Source: Gammaproteobacteria bacterium
GTDB lineage: Bacteria > Gemmatimonadota > Gemmatimonadetes > Longimicrobiales > Gaopeijiaceae
Reading direction: 5' to 3'
DNA: 64,000 nt
Assembly (NCBI GenBank): GCA_028820325.1
Contig: JAPPJO010000017.1
Span: 62,001-126,000 of the forward strand
Numbering within the stretch: position 1 is the stretch's first letter; each line of letters begins with the position of its first letter. The notes beneath the pieces were generated by a model. The model ran no database searches and was not told where the DNA came from. It was given only the letters and a program-made list of their open reading frames with translations. Shown here piece after piece: positions 34,201 to 41,576 of this stretch. Made by a program: the position numbers and the translations under genes.

Positions 34201-36877
34201 TGACTTGCTCCAAAACGGCTTCGCGCCAGTCCGCCCACGCCGATTGCGGTACGGAATCGGGAGCCATGTCCGGGAGCATCGGACTGGCTTTTTCCATCCA
34301 ATAGCGGATCGGCTCGCAGGCTTCGAGCCGCAGCCCGTCCACCACCCCCGCACGGGCGAACTGGTCGCCGCGATCAGCGAGGTCGGTCCTGTCCGGCTGG
34401 CTGCCGCCAGCGCCACGATTGTCTCCTTGGGGGAACCATCGGTCGTCGTCGGGGGGCAGGAGTGCATTCCGTAGGAGCTTCACGCCTTCCTCGCCAGGGA
34501 GGCCATCTGCCAGGGTTTGCAGGTGGTCGCCGGAGCGTTCGGGCCACCCCGGCCCGAACACGGCTTCCTTCATCGCGAACCAGCCGTTGGTGCAGGCAAC
34601 GGGAAGTTTGGCCAGGTCATCCAACAGACCCTCCGGTTCCTCCGGGCCAATCAATTCCAGACTCCAAGCCAGCGCGTCGGCACACTTCCTCGCCTCGAGG
34701 CTGCCATGAGCGGCCGGCAGGTCCGGAAGCGACGGGACGATGACGACTCGGAGAAGATCGGCTCTCCGAAAGCTCTGCACGAACCGCCCGTCGAGGAACT
34801 TCTGGATTTCGGTCCGCCGGCGCTGTGGTCCTTCGTGCGTCTCTACGTCGTGGTGGAGGAATGCCACCCGCTCCTTGAGGGAGCCCGGAACGGAGCCGAC
34901 GAAATCCGCAGCGTCGTCGGCACCGCTACGAGGCTGAAAGAAGATCCGAACAGCATTGGCGTCGGACGCCGAGAGCAGCCGTCCGTCCTCGGCGGGAAGG
35001 AATTTCGCCTCGGCGAGAGCATCGGCCTTCGGCTTCTTGGGCTCGGACCGCAGTCTCGTCGGGAGCAGGGCGAGCACACTCTCCAAGAACATGTTCCAGT
35101 CGGGCGGCACCTCCGAAGAACGGGATCGGTCGGCTTGGGCGTCCACCTGGTGCCGGCGGATCTGGTCGGCCATTCGCTTCAGGGTGTCCGCCCACTCCCC
35201 GTCCGTCGGATCCGGCGAGCAGTCCAGCGCTCGCAGAAAGGCCTTGACGGCCTCGCGCCGCTCGTCAAGCGTGGACGATGCCACATCGAATCCAGCCTGC
35301 CCGCGCCACTCCGCTTCGCCGAAGGGATCGTCGGCCGGGATGTTCGGCATCGTTCGCGCGATGGCGGGCCGCCGCCAGCCGCCATCGCACAGGATCAGCT
35401 TCATCTGATCAAGGGAGGTAAAGTCCTCCCGGCTGCGGCCGCGTTCATGGAGGCGGCGCGTCAGCTCGGGAGCGTCGGACGCCGACGAACCGGCCTGCGC
35501 AACCAGATCGATCACCGCCCGGCCCCGCCACGGCTCTGGGGAACCTTCCACCAGCTCGAGGACCGCTTCGAGTGCCCGGTCCGTCACCAATTCGAGCAGT
35601 AGTTCGTTGTATTCGTCACCGAAGTCGATCTTCTTCCGGTCCAAAGATCCGTAGAACGGAGCGTTCACATGCGCGCCGACACCAGTCTTCACCGTGGTGG
35701 GAAGGAAGATGACGAAAGCGCCCTCCCGTGCCTCTCGTGTCTCCTCGACCGCGACGGCGACCTTCACCTTCCGCACCTCCGGCCACCGATTCGGAAGGTG
35801 GCGGACGGCGGCGGCGACACGCTCGCTTTCCGTCGGCTGGTCCTCGCCGCCGAAGGTGCGGCTCCAGACGTGAAAAGACCGCTGGGTCACATCGCTGGCG
35901 TCCGCCGCCGACCTGCTCACCCTCAGTCGCTCATAACGGTTGGCCGGCACGGGACCGGAGCGTTCGGAATCGGCCTCGCGCTTGAGCTCCGTGCGATCTC
36001 CGTCAATGGCGATCCGCAACACCGACAGGTGACGCAGGAACACCATCGCCGCTTCGTCCAACGCCACGAGTTGCTCTCGAACCGACTGGACTGCTTCCGT
36101 CGCGCTGCCCGCCCTCCCCCCGTCCAGTAGAAGGCGAATGACCGTCACATGGCCATCTTCGAGCAGCTTCGCCACTTGGGGCGGTGGATCGCCGAGAAAA
36201 CGCGGCAGTACGTAGGGCGACAGGTGCTTGACCTCTTCCAAGAGCCACGTGTCGACCTGTTCCACGGATGTGACGCTGTTCCCTGACACGCGGCTCCGGT
36301 ATTCGTCGATCTGTTTCTCCGACCAGTCCACGACCGGTTCCAGGCCGAATGCGGGGTCGGTCGGCGCGTCGCCGTTGAAGAGCCGCATGGCCACTCGAGC
36401 TATCGGATCAAGCACTCCGGGGTGGAAGCCGAACGTAAAGGCGGGTTTGTCTTCCGCGGGCGCGGTCGACCAGACCTCCGGGCAAGTGGTCAGTTCGAGC
36501 ACGCTCCGGAAGCCGAGCCCTTTGTTGCCAACACTCTCGTTCGGATCCTTGGGGCTCTGCGCGAGTTCGCAGATTCCGCTGAAATCCTCGGGACGAAAGG
36601 GCCGCCCGCTGTTGGCGATCAGCAGTTCGGGCTGTTCGGCAGACGGGTTCAGGACGAACGAGATCTGGCCCGGGTCGTCGCTGCCGCCCAGGACATCGTG
36701 GGCATTCTGCAACAACTCCAACACGGCTCTTCCCCGGTACTCCTGCGCCACCTGATCGCCCAGGCTGGCGACAGTCCGGTAGTTGGTCGTCCCGTTCCTC
36801 AACTCATCGAGAAAGGTGCGCACCTGACGGCGGGCCTGCTCCTCGATGATCCGTTTGCCCTCCGGTAGACCACGCAC
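31187..36877 (-). CDS. Giant Hsp90/sacsin-like ATPase with C-terminal DUF3883 domain
   Basis: A 1,896-residue protein beginning with GTG at 36877. The N-terminal GHKL ATPase has the N-box ELLQNAHD (N58), a G1-like turn ANSGRPF (88-94) and the G2 box VGNKGLGFRS (116-125), as in sacsin-like Hsp90 domains. The middle 1,500 residues match no family I know. The C-terminus (about 1750-1896) is a DUF3883/NOV domain. D1803 in GYDFRF and E1816-x-K1818 in CVEVKAT fit a PD-(D/E)xK nuclease core. A proline-rich linker (PPPPGPA) precedes it. It shares one base with the upstream gene's stop codon. The family is frequent in defence islands; a nucleic-acid-targeting role is inference. Confidence 0.85.
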   Translation of the reverse strand: MRGLPEGKRIIEEQARRQVRTFLDELRNGTTNYRTVASLGDQVAQEYRGRAVLELLQNAHDVLGGSDDPGQISFVLNPSAEQPELLIANSGRPFRPEDFSGICELAQSPKDPNESVGNKGLGFRSVLELTTCPEVWSTAPAEDKPAFTFGFHPGVLDPIARVAMRLFNGDAPTDPAFGLEPVVDWSEKQIDEYRSRVSGNSVTSVEQVDTWLLEEVKHLSPYVLPRFLGDPPPQVAKLLEDGHVTVIRLLLDGGRAGSATEAVQSVREQLVALDEAAMVFLRHLSVLRIAIDGDRTELKREADSERSGPVPANRYERLRVSRSAADASDVTQRSFHVWSRTFGGEDQPTESERVAAAVRHLPNRWPEVRKVKVAVAVEETREAREGAFVIFLPTTVKTGVGAHVNAPFYGSLDRKKIDFGDEYNELLLELVTDRALEAVLELVEGSPEPWRGRAVIDLVAQAGSSASDAPELTRRLHERGRSREDFTSLDQMKLILCDGGWRRPAIARTMPNIPADDPFGEAEWRGQAGFDVASSTLDERREAVKAFLRALDCSPDPTDGEWADTLKRMADQIRRHQVDAQADRSRSSEVPPDWNMFLESVLALLPTRLRSEPKKPKADALAEAKFLPAEDGRLLSASDANAVRIFFQPRSGADDAADFVGSVPGSLKERVAFLHHDVETHEGPQRRRTEIQKFLDGRFVQSFRRADLLRVVIVPSLPDLPAAHGSLEARKCADALAWSLELIGPEEPEGLLDDLAKLPVACTNGWFAMKEAVFGPGWPERSGDHLQTLADGLPGEEGVKLLRNALLPPDDDRWFPQGDNRGAGGSQPDRTDLADRGDQFARAGVVDGLRLEACEPIRYWMEKASPMLPDMAPDSVPQSAWADWREAVLEQVKPRRDKDFPYELQDVCWLPLLHREDLDALTHAALSGLILTSLTRWPKGWDEVTIGLRHARWDWTQRITSPLKHWLSTAPWLHDIRPGGEGLAREGLQPLHRRWFVPKSLLRGQISRFRHLSPLSLPLAQRLSEDEERLEVLEKLGLNVYPTDDDRTGPALLEALADVAKALADGAGATGHDAIPAGGFDVLLGQIRHGWRHLDLDEELPTRFIVRTKPRMLAVRSPKELSDVYLPGHGWRTRLLREHGQSIIAMRPEEASKRPLRDRLVEFGARLASGLEEHCLIDDRPSAQVEERKQTLDAAGLGWLPMVLLALHAHGGANPSGPATEAWRRAAKRLRGACVQQCLSIQVELRDGERSVARSEPPAHWLSRQRILVLRRDIMRDGSYEEAASACQAILDRQDLLKDLRLVLGALDGNPRPTGRQIEAALDRAEIDAVAGADIRHRWEGETSTVVHRIRPVLQLHGISHDDLGTAATDTAGLTRWLAANVCIPKWSTEDLLAAARDCHDDFAMGFTAWRRLGNDAELPKWNKALSVLEDKYEQVNNAQSDAQAKRYLDEVAPVLRAFARHIATADAQVPIEDQGELFSKIDQVHGQLEGSTEWTRLCAEWSASHWRVPFSAVLGVLRAKFTEIPEVRMHCGALDGVTTVGSLRSALERKGVILDPDPREVARGNQYRLSRLVCGVRECYEAWRNKKKGAKSTSSARGFEARSDASMYLRDWPDDDLLERAKLAVADGDFWVAVKECATMEQMRERLGITLEDLERTKGRRVQQDAEKERQARTVEVAGEPFEIGGPVSYSELFVRLLKLPDPPGLVEGIGPPPPGPAVGGGMRTSVSSDSELSRRGRKTSHRHGPPDLPELVGIVGEMHAFRFLEAKFDISPSEWVSESRTKVVPLLDAEEDVTSDSLGYDFRFTRDEVTWCVEVKATKGDGLGFELPSSELNAASRIAPRRNERWRILRIVKALSKQPACYWLPNPCEPGPGERLRLVRQGGAAVEYALIEGQ

Positions 36878-38058
36878 TACGCCGCCCGTTCCAAGCGAAT
36901 ATCGTGCGTGTGCCGAGCCCGCAACGCCTGCTCACCCTCGGGCTCGCGGTAGAAGATGAGGGACGGCAGCCGCGACTCGTCCGTAACGGCATCGGTCGCA
37001 TCGATCCACTGCGCGGCGCGCATCTGCGCCGCCTCGAAGTCCCTCCGAATGTCCCGAACCTTGTCCAGCTCCGCGGCCAGATCCCCAAACCGCAGGCCAC
37101 TGGGCAGAAATCGCCGCATCGGCATCAACACCCGGGGCACCACGCCCGTTGACTTGTCCAGTTGCCCCTTCAATTCCCTGTGGTAGGCTCCGACCCGGTC
37201 GTCACCGCGGACCTGCCGGAATCGCTCGGCGTACCCTTGGAGCTTCTCCCGGAGCCGGGACAGACGGAACTCGACGACATCGGGATCGTTCTGGATCGCC
37301 AGGAGCAACTGGAGCACGTCGATCTGGACATCCTGAAGACTGGCCAGGAAGAACCGGTTGAGATCCGAAACCGCGGCCCGCGCGCCCTTCTCCGACTTCA
37401 CGTCCCCGCTCATCAGGAGTCCGTACTTGGAACGCAGGACACTCACGTCGTGATCGATCTTGGCCAGTCTGGCCGATACGTCGCTGGCGAACCGGCGGGA
37501 GTGTTCGAATTCGGACCGGATTTCGTCAATCCGTTCGGCCGCGGCTTCGAGCCTTGCGTAATCCTCGGCGTCCAGAAGGGCTCGAACGCGCTCTACCACG
37601 TCGGAGAGACGACCGAGCGTCTGCTGCGCTCGATCGAGGCGTGCACACAGCATGACCGACGAGACGGTCGAGAAGAGCATCATGGGTGCGACAACCGGCA
37701 CCAGGGCACTGCTGGCGGCAACGAACGGGGCCTGCGCAACGATCCCGGTCGGACCCATTACCGCCGAGCCCACCCCGGTGCCGATGGTCATCAGCGTCGC
37801 GGGATTGGCGGTCGCCAGGAAGACGTTGCCGGCGAGCAGCGACGACGCGGCGGTGCTCCCGGTGCCCAGCATCGGAAGGAGCCATTTGGTGTCCACCACT
37901 CCGCCGGATTGGAACGGTTGATCCGTGGACCAGGATGCTCGCAGGGCATTGCTTGCGTCTCGTCCGAGGTCGACCAGGGCGATCGAGCGTCCTTCGTGCG
38001 TCAGGATCTGGCCGACCGGGGTGTTCGGGACTTCGTTCCGAGGATCAAGAATCTCCAT
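36877..38058 (-). CDS. Membrane-inserting coiled-coil protein coupled to the sacsin-like ATPase
   Basis: A 393-residue protein of no family I recognise. Residues 1-57 are soluble. Residues about 58-138 are a long Gly/Ala/Thr/Ser/Val-rich hydrophobic region (GTGSTAASSLLAG, IGTGVGSAVMG, VPVVAPMMLFSTVSSVML) able to span the membrane two or three times. Residues about 140-215 and 250-350 are charged helices with heptad character (coiled coil). Its TAG stop overlaps the GTG of the ATPase, so the two are translated together. It could be a membrane effector or anchor for the ATPase. No signal peptide is seen. Confidence 0.75.
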   Translation of the reverse strand: MEILDPRNEVPNTPVGQILTHEGRSIALVDLGRDASNALRASWSTDQPFQSGGVVDTKWLLPMLGTGSTAASSLLAGNVFLATANPATLMTIGTGVGSAVMGPTGIVAQAPFVAASSALVPVVAPMMLFSTVSSVMLCARLDRAQQTLGRLSDVVERVRALLDAEDYARLEAAAERIDEIRSEFEHSRRFASDVSARLAKIDHDVSVLRSKYGLLMSGDVKSEKGARAAVSDLNRFFLASLQDVQIDVLQLLLAIQNDPDVVEFRLSRLREKLQGYAERFRQVRGDDRVGAYHRELKGQLDKSTGVVPRVLMPMRRFLPSGLRFGDLAAELDKVRDIRRDFEAAQMRAAQWIDATDAVTDESRLPSLIFYREPEGEQALRARHTHDIRLERAA

Positions 38059-38238
38059 GTATCACTCTGGTTTCAGGAGAGGGGGACCTACCGGCCCTGC
38101 GGGTCGACGCAACCTCTCGCGGGCCATGCGAGTCGGGCAAGATACCGCGTACGCCCACCGGGCGACCGCGTCAATCACCTGATCGCCCCCTGGTCCTTGA
38201 GAGGGCATTGCCCGCGTGGAGCCGATTGCTTAGGCCCC

Positions 38239-39318
38239 TCATCCCACCCCTGGCCCGCTAACCTGCCACTCTACCACCTCTAGCGGCTCCCCCAGCAGCG
38301 CCGCCCCGCGAACCGGCGAGATCAGTTCCTCTCCCACGGCACGCCAAACCAGCCGCCTGAAGCGCTGCGGCTTCTCGAACGCACCGAATCCCTGCTCGTC
38401 GCCCATCGGTTCCGGTTCCGTCGTACGCCACGACCGGGCGAACGTCGCGAACGCGCGCCGGACCGCGGACGCCCGCAGCACACCCACCTGACCGAGGCGG
38501 ACCAGCATGGCCGCCGCCGAGACCCCGTAGGTGTGCTTGAGACGGGCGATCTCGTAGTAGGTGACGCGGCGTCGCCTCCCCCCGACCTTCTCCAGGAGAT
38601 CCCGCGCGGGGACGAGGAACGCGCCCGCGAAGCGGTTCATCGCCGCCTCCAGCTTGATGGCCGGGTTGCCGGTCGACCGGATGATCTTGTGCGCGAGTTC
38701 GTGGGCCAAGGTGAAGCGTTTGCGTTCGACGTTGGTCCGGCTGGACACCAACACCGCATCGGCGACGATCCTCCCCCGCCCGATGGCCCGGCACGCGAGA
38801 CCGCTGATGCGCTCGGGGAGGTCGGCCTCGACCACCTTGATTCCCTTTTCCTCCAGCAGGGCGCACAGGCTGGGTACCGGATCCATGCCGAGGTCCCACG
38901 CTTCCCGGAGCTCTTCAGCGCGCTGGTCGATCTCGGCCTCGGTGGCGATGCGGTCGCAGCGGCAGTGCTCCAAGCAGTCGGCCGCGGGCGGAATGCCGAG
39001 AATGTCCTCGATGGTCAAGTATCGCTCGAGGTTGTCGGTCAGGACGGCTTCGGCCCGGGCGCGGTCGCGGGCGGAAGTGCCCGAGTCCTTGCGGAACACG
39101 AGGCCGTCCAGCACATCGACGCGGTCGCTCATGAGGAAGTCCAGCGAGACATCAAGCGCGTCGCCGAGGCCGACCAGGACAGCCGACGAGGGCATCATCT
39201 TGCCCGCCTCGTACTTGCTGATGGCCTGCGCGGTGACCTTCGGGTCCATCCGCTCGGCAAGCGCTCGGAGGGAAAGGCCTGCTCGCTTGCGGGCCAGCCG
39301 AAGCCGTTGTCCGAACAT
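38239..39318 (-). CDS. XRE regulator with ImmA/IrrE metallopeptidase domain
   Basis: A 359-residue protein. The HTH is at about residues 4-60 (LRLARKRAGLSLRALAERM..TAQAISKYEAG). The ImmA/IrrE-type zinc peptidase domain is at about 150-290, with H206-E207-x-x-H210 (LAHELAHKI) and a probable third ligand E224 in KLEAAMNRFAGAFLVP. A Cys/His cluster between them (C115, H118, C119, C121) could bind metal or sense redox. The start at 39318 has GGGGAG upstream. Relatives cleave or antagonise repressors in mobile elements and stress responses. It is divergent from the small gene at 39438 and about 180 bp upstream of the membrane/ATPase pair on the same strand. Confidence 0.88.
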   Translation of the reverse strand: MFGQRLRLARKRAGLSLRALAERMDPKVTAQAISKYEAGKMMPSSAVLVGLGDALDVSLDFLMSDRVDVLDGLVFRKDSGTSARDRARAEAVLTDNLERYLTIEDILGIPPAADCLEHCRCDRIATEAEIDQRAEELREAWDLGMDPVPSLCALLEEKGIKVVEADLPERISGLACRAIGRGRIVADAVLVSSRTNVERKRFTLAHELAHKIIRSTGNPAIKLEAAMNRFAGAFLVPARDLLEKVGGRRRRVTYYEIARLKHTYGVSAAAMLVRLGQVGVLRASAVRRAFATFARSWRTTEPEPMGDEQGFGAFEKPQRFRRLVWRAVGEELISPVRGAALLGEPLEVVEWQVSGPGVG

Positions 39319-39347
39319 CCCGTTGCTCCCCTTCCGCATGACCGATG

Positions 39348-39384
39348 GTTGACATTCTACACACAAAGCGGTATAGATGTCAAC
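39348..39384. promoter_or_regulatory. Face-to-face divergent promoters on an inverted repeat
   Basis: An 8-bp perfect inverted repeat GTTGACAT (39348-39355) and ATGTCAAC (39377-39384) supplies a consensus -35 box in each direction. Rightward: TTGACA (39349-39354), 17 bp, TATAGA (39372-39377). Leftward: TTGACA (complement of 39378-39383), 18 bp, TAGAAT (complement of 39354-39359). Each -10 overlaps the other's -35, so RNA polymerase can occupy only one at a time. A dimeric HTH repressor could bind the repeat and shut both. Confidence 0.7.
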
Positions 39385-39437
39385 TTGCAGTTTAGGAATT
39401 GCTCCGCAGACTGCGGAATGGGCAGCAGGGAGGGGAC

Positions 39438-39821
39438 GTGGACAACGGAACGCAGCAACGGCCGCACATCATGGAGTTGATCGCAAACGCACCGTGGCGC
39501 GAAGCCGTCACCTACCGGAAGACGTGGCCCCATGAGTACGTCGTCGTCAAGAAGGATGGGCAGGAGGAGCTGTTGGCCGCGTTCTGCGAACGGATCGACC
39601 GGGGCGAGGGCGTCGAGTGCCGGTTCTTCCACCAGACACGCCGGTATCTCTTCCTCGACGACTACAAGTACTGGATCATGGTGGAGTGCGAGGAAGTCGA
39701 CCTCGACGCCGGGGACGAGGTCCTGAACCGGGCGCGCCTGTACCGTGACCGGCGAGACTTCGTCATCCAAGGGGGCGATACCGGAAGGCGGGAGGACTAT
39801 CCTGCAAGCCCGGCGAATTAG
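39438..39821 (+). CDS. Small conserved protein beside the HTH-ImmA gene, unknown function
   Basis: A 127-residue cytoplasmic protein read from a GTG at 39438 behind AGGGAGGGG. The protein is rich in aromatic and charged residues (APWREAVTYRKTWPHEYVVVKKDGQEELL, RFFHQTRRYLFLDDYKYWIM). The pattern looks like a conserved but unnamed family; I cannot assign a fold. It is expressed from the rightward half of the divergent promoter shared with the HTH-ImmA protein, so it may be its partner or substrate. The last 15 residues look variable. Confidence 0.7.
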   Translation: MDNGTQQRPHIMELIANAPWREAVTYRKTWPHEYVVVKKDGQEELLAAFCERIDRGEGVECRFFHQTRRYLFLDDYKYWIMVECEEVDLDAGDEVLNRARLYRDRRDFVIQGGDTGRREDYPASPAN

Positions 39822-39857
39822 CGGAACAGCGGCGCCCGCCCTCCGGATGCGACTAAC

Positions 39858-41537
39858 TCAGTCCAACTCAAGAATCGGATCCTTCTCGCCGATCATCTCC
39901 CAGCGCGTGAGCACGATGGGGATCACGCCGGCGCCGTAGAAGGCGTCGAAGAAGCGCTTGACGGTGAAGTCGTCGCCCTCCTGGATGGCGTACTCGGACA
40001 TCAGTTCCTCGATCTGGATCTTGCCGGTGACGTAGCTGGTGCCGTATCCGGGCTGCCTGAGGTAGAGGCTCTGCTCGCCGCGCACCAGATCTCCCTCGGT
40101 AAGCCATCCACGCGGCGTCCAGGTCATCGCGTGCTCGACCGCCTCCTCCATGTCGAAGACGTCGCCGTGCAGGTTGAGCCCGCTCAGGGCGCGCGCCGCC
40201 CGCTGCGCCAGCATGATCCAAACGAGTTCGCGTGCCCGGGGCGAGTTGTCGTCCAGAAGCCCCAGATGCATGAACATCTCCTCGACGCCGGTCGCCAGGC
40301 CCTCGGAGCGTGAGTCGAAGATGTTGTAGAGCGAGGGCACGGCCCGGATGGGGCTCGGGTGCGGGTCCTCGCGCATGCGCGCCAGTTCGATCCAGTGGTG
40401 CATGTGCGGACGGAAGGCGTCCGGATCGCGGTAGATGACTTCCTGGAAGAAGTTGCGCAGTTCGCCGGGCTCCACGGGCGAGAAGCTTCCGTTCACCGCC
40501 CTGAGCGCGGGATCCATGTAGTCGAAGATCGTCTCGACCTCCTCCTCTTCGAGGAACCGCATGTAGAGGTCGACGGACTCGTTCAGGCGCCGGTCGTATT
40601 CCTCCGTGGAGGCGATGCGCTCGAGTTCGGGCAGAGCGCGGTTGCGGTTCTCCTCCAGCCGCATGGAGGAATGCGAGCGCGCCAGCTCGCGGCGCATGAG
40701 GGTCACCTGCTCCTCCCACGAATACGGGACCAGGTGGACGTTCTGCATGTACCAAGTGTAGTTGTCGGCCCCGACCCCGGACGGCCCGGTGCGGGAGGAG
40801 GCACCCTCCTCCAACCAGACGCTGAAGTCCTCGGAGGCGGCGCGCGCGTCGGCGATGGCCTGGTCGAGATCGGCGCTGGTGCCGGCGACCTGCTGAGCGT
40901 AGGTGTCGAGGTCACGGGCCTGACCGGCGAAGTCGCGGATGCCGGCCAGCCAGAGATCGCGGGCGTTGGAGTCGGCGAGGTTCACGCGAGCCTGTTCCAG
41001 CAGCGCCGGGATGGCGCCGATGCGGGCCGTGAGTTCCGCCGCATCCGCGTCCGACAGCGGATAGTCGTAGGTCCAGGTATCGACCCAGCCGTGGATCACG
41101 GCGCCTTCATGGGCCGGGACGTCGCTCTCCGCCAGGAACATGATCACATAGAAGGCCGGATCGCGCGCCCATGGCCGGCGCACACGGTGGTCGAAGTCGA
41201 GCCCGTTCATCTCCGCCCGCACCAGGTGCCAGTCGATCTGCTCGGCGACGGGCCAGCTCTCGGCGGCCAGGGCGTTCAGGCGCAGCTGCCACTGCGGGAG
41301 CTCGGCGTGCTGGCGCGCCATCGCCGCGGCGGAATAGTCGGGGACGCCATCCACGAATTCGGGCATCTCGAAGGCTCGCCACTCCTCGAAGAGCTGCACC
41401 AGGTCGGCGTGGGATCCGGGGCCGGCGGCGATGGCGGAGTCCGTGGGATCCGCCGTACACCGCACGAAGAGGACTCCGACCACGATGAGCGCGATCCCGG
41501 CGATGAGGGGAGAGGGACGAAGCTTGCTGCGGGACAT
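39858..41537 (-). CDS. DUF885-like exported protein without the usual metal motif
   Basis: A 559-residue protein with an N-terminal hydrophobic segment ending in a Cys (VGVLFVRC, about residue 27), probably a lipoprotein. Helical repeats and the C-terminal layout SRSEGLATGVEEMFMHLGLL correspond to DUF885 proteins, which are linked to peptidases. The family's H-E-x-x-P-G-H zinc motif is not found. The aligned region reads HHWIELARMREDPH. It may be inactive or a divergent branch. It follows an S15 peptidase gene on the same strand, 39 bases downstream. Confidence 0.7.
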   Translation of the reverse strand: MSRSKLRPSPLIAGIALIVVGVLFVRCTADPTDSAIAAGPGSHADLVQLFEEWRAFEMPEFVDGVPDYSAAAMARQHAELPQWQLRLNALAAESWPVAEQIDWHLVRAEMNGLDFDHRVRRPWARDPAFYVIMFLAESDVPAHEGAVIHGWVDTWTYDYPLSDADAAELTARIGAIPALLEQARVNLADSNARDLWLAGIRDFAGQARDLDTYAQQVAGTSADLDQAIADARAASEDFSVWLEEGASSRTGPSGVGADNYTWYMQNVHLVPYSWEEQVTLMRRELARSHSSMRLEENRNRALPELERIASTEEYDRRLNESVDLYMRFLEEEEVETIFDYMDPALRAVNGSFSPVEPGELRNFFQEVIYRDPDAFRPHMHHWIELARMREDPHPSPIRAVPSLYNIFDSRSEGLATGVEEMFMHLGLLDDNSPRARELVWIMLAQRAARALSGLNLHGDVFDMEEAVEHAMTWTPRGWLTEGDLVRGEQSLYLRQPGYGTSYVTGKIQIEELMSEYAIQEGDDFTVKRFFDAFYGAGVIPIVLTRWEMIGEKDPILELD

Positions 41538-41576
41538 GACGGCCTCCCGGATCTGTGGTCTTCTTCGATGCTTGAT

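Noticed and set aside
30582..39821. A named defence system such as BREX, DISARM or Zorya at this island
   Set aside because: None of their hallmark genes (methyltransferase, DrmA-type helicase, PglZ, ZorAB motor) is present; only the GHKL/DUF3883 gene and its partner are.
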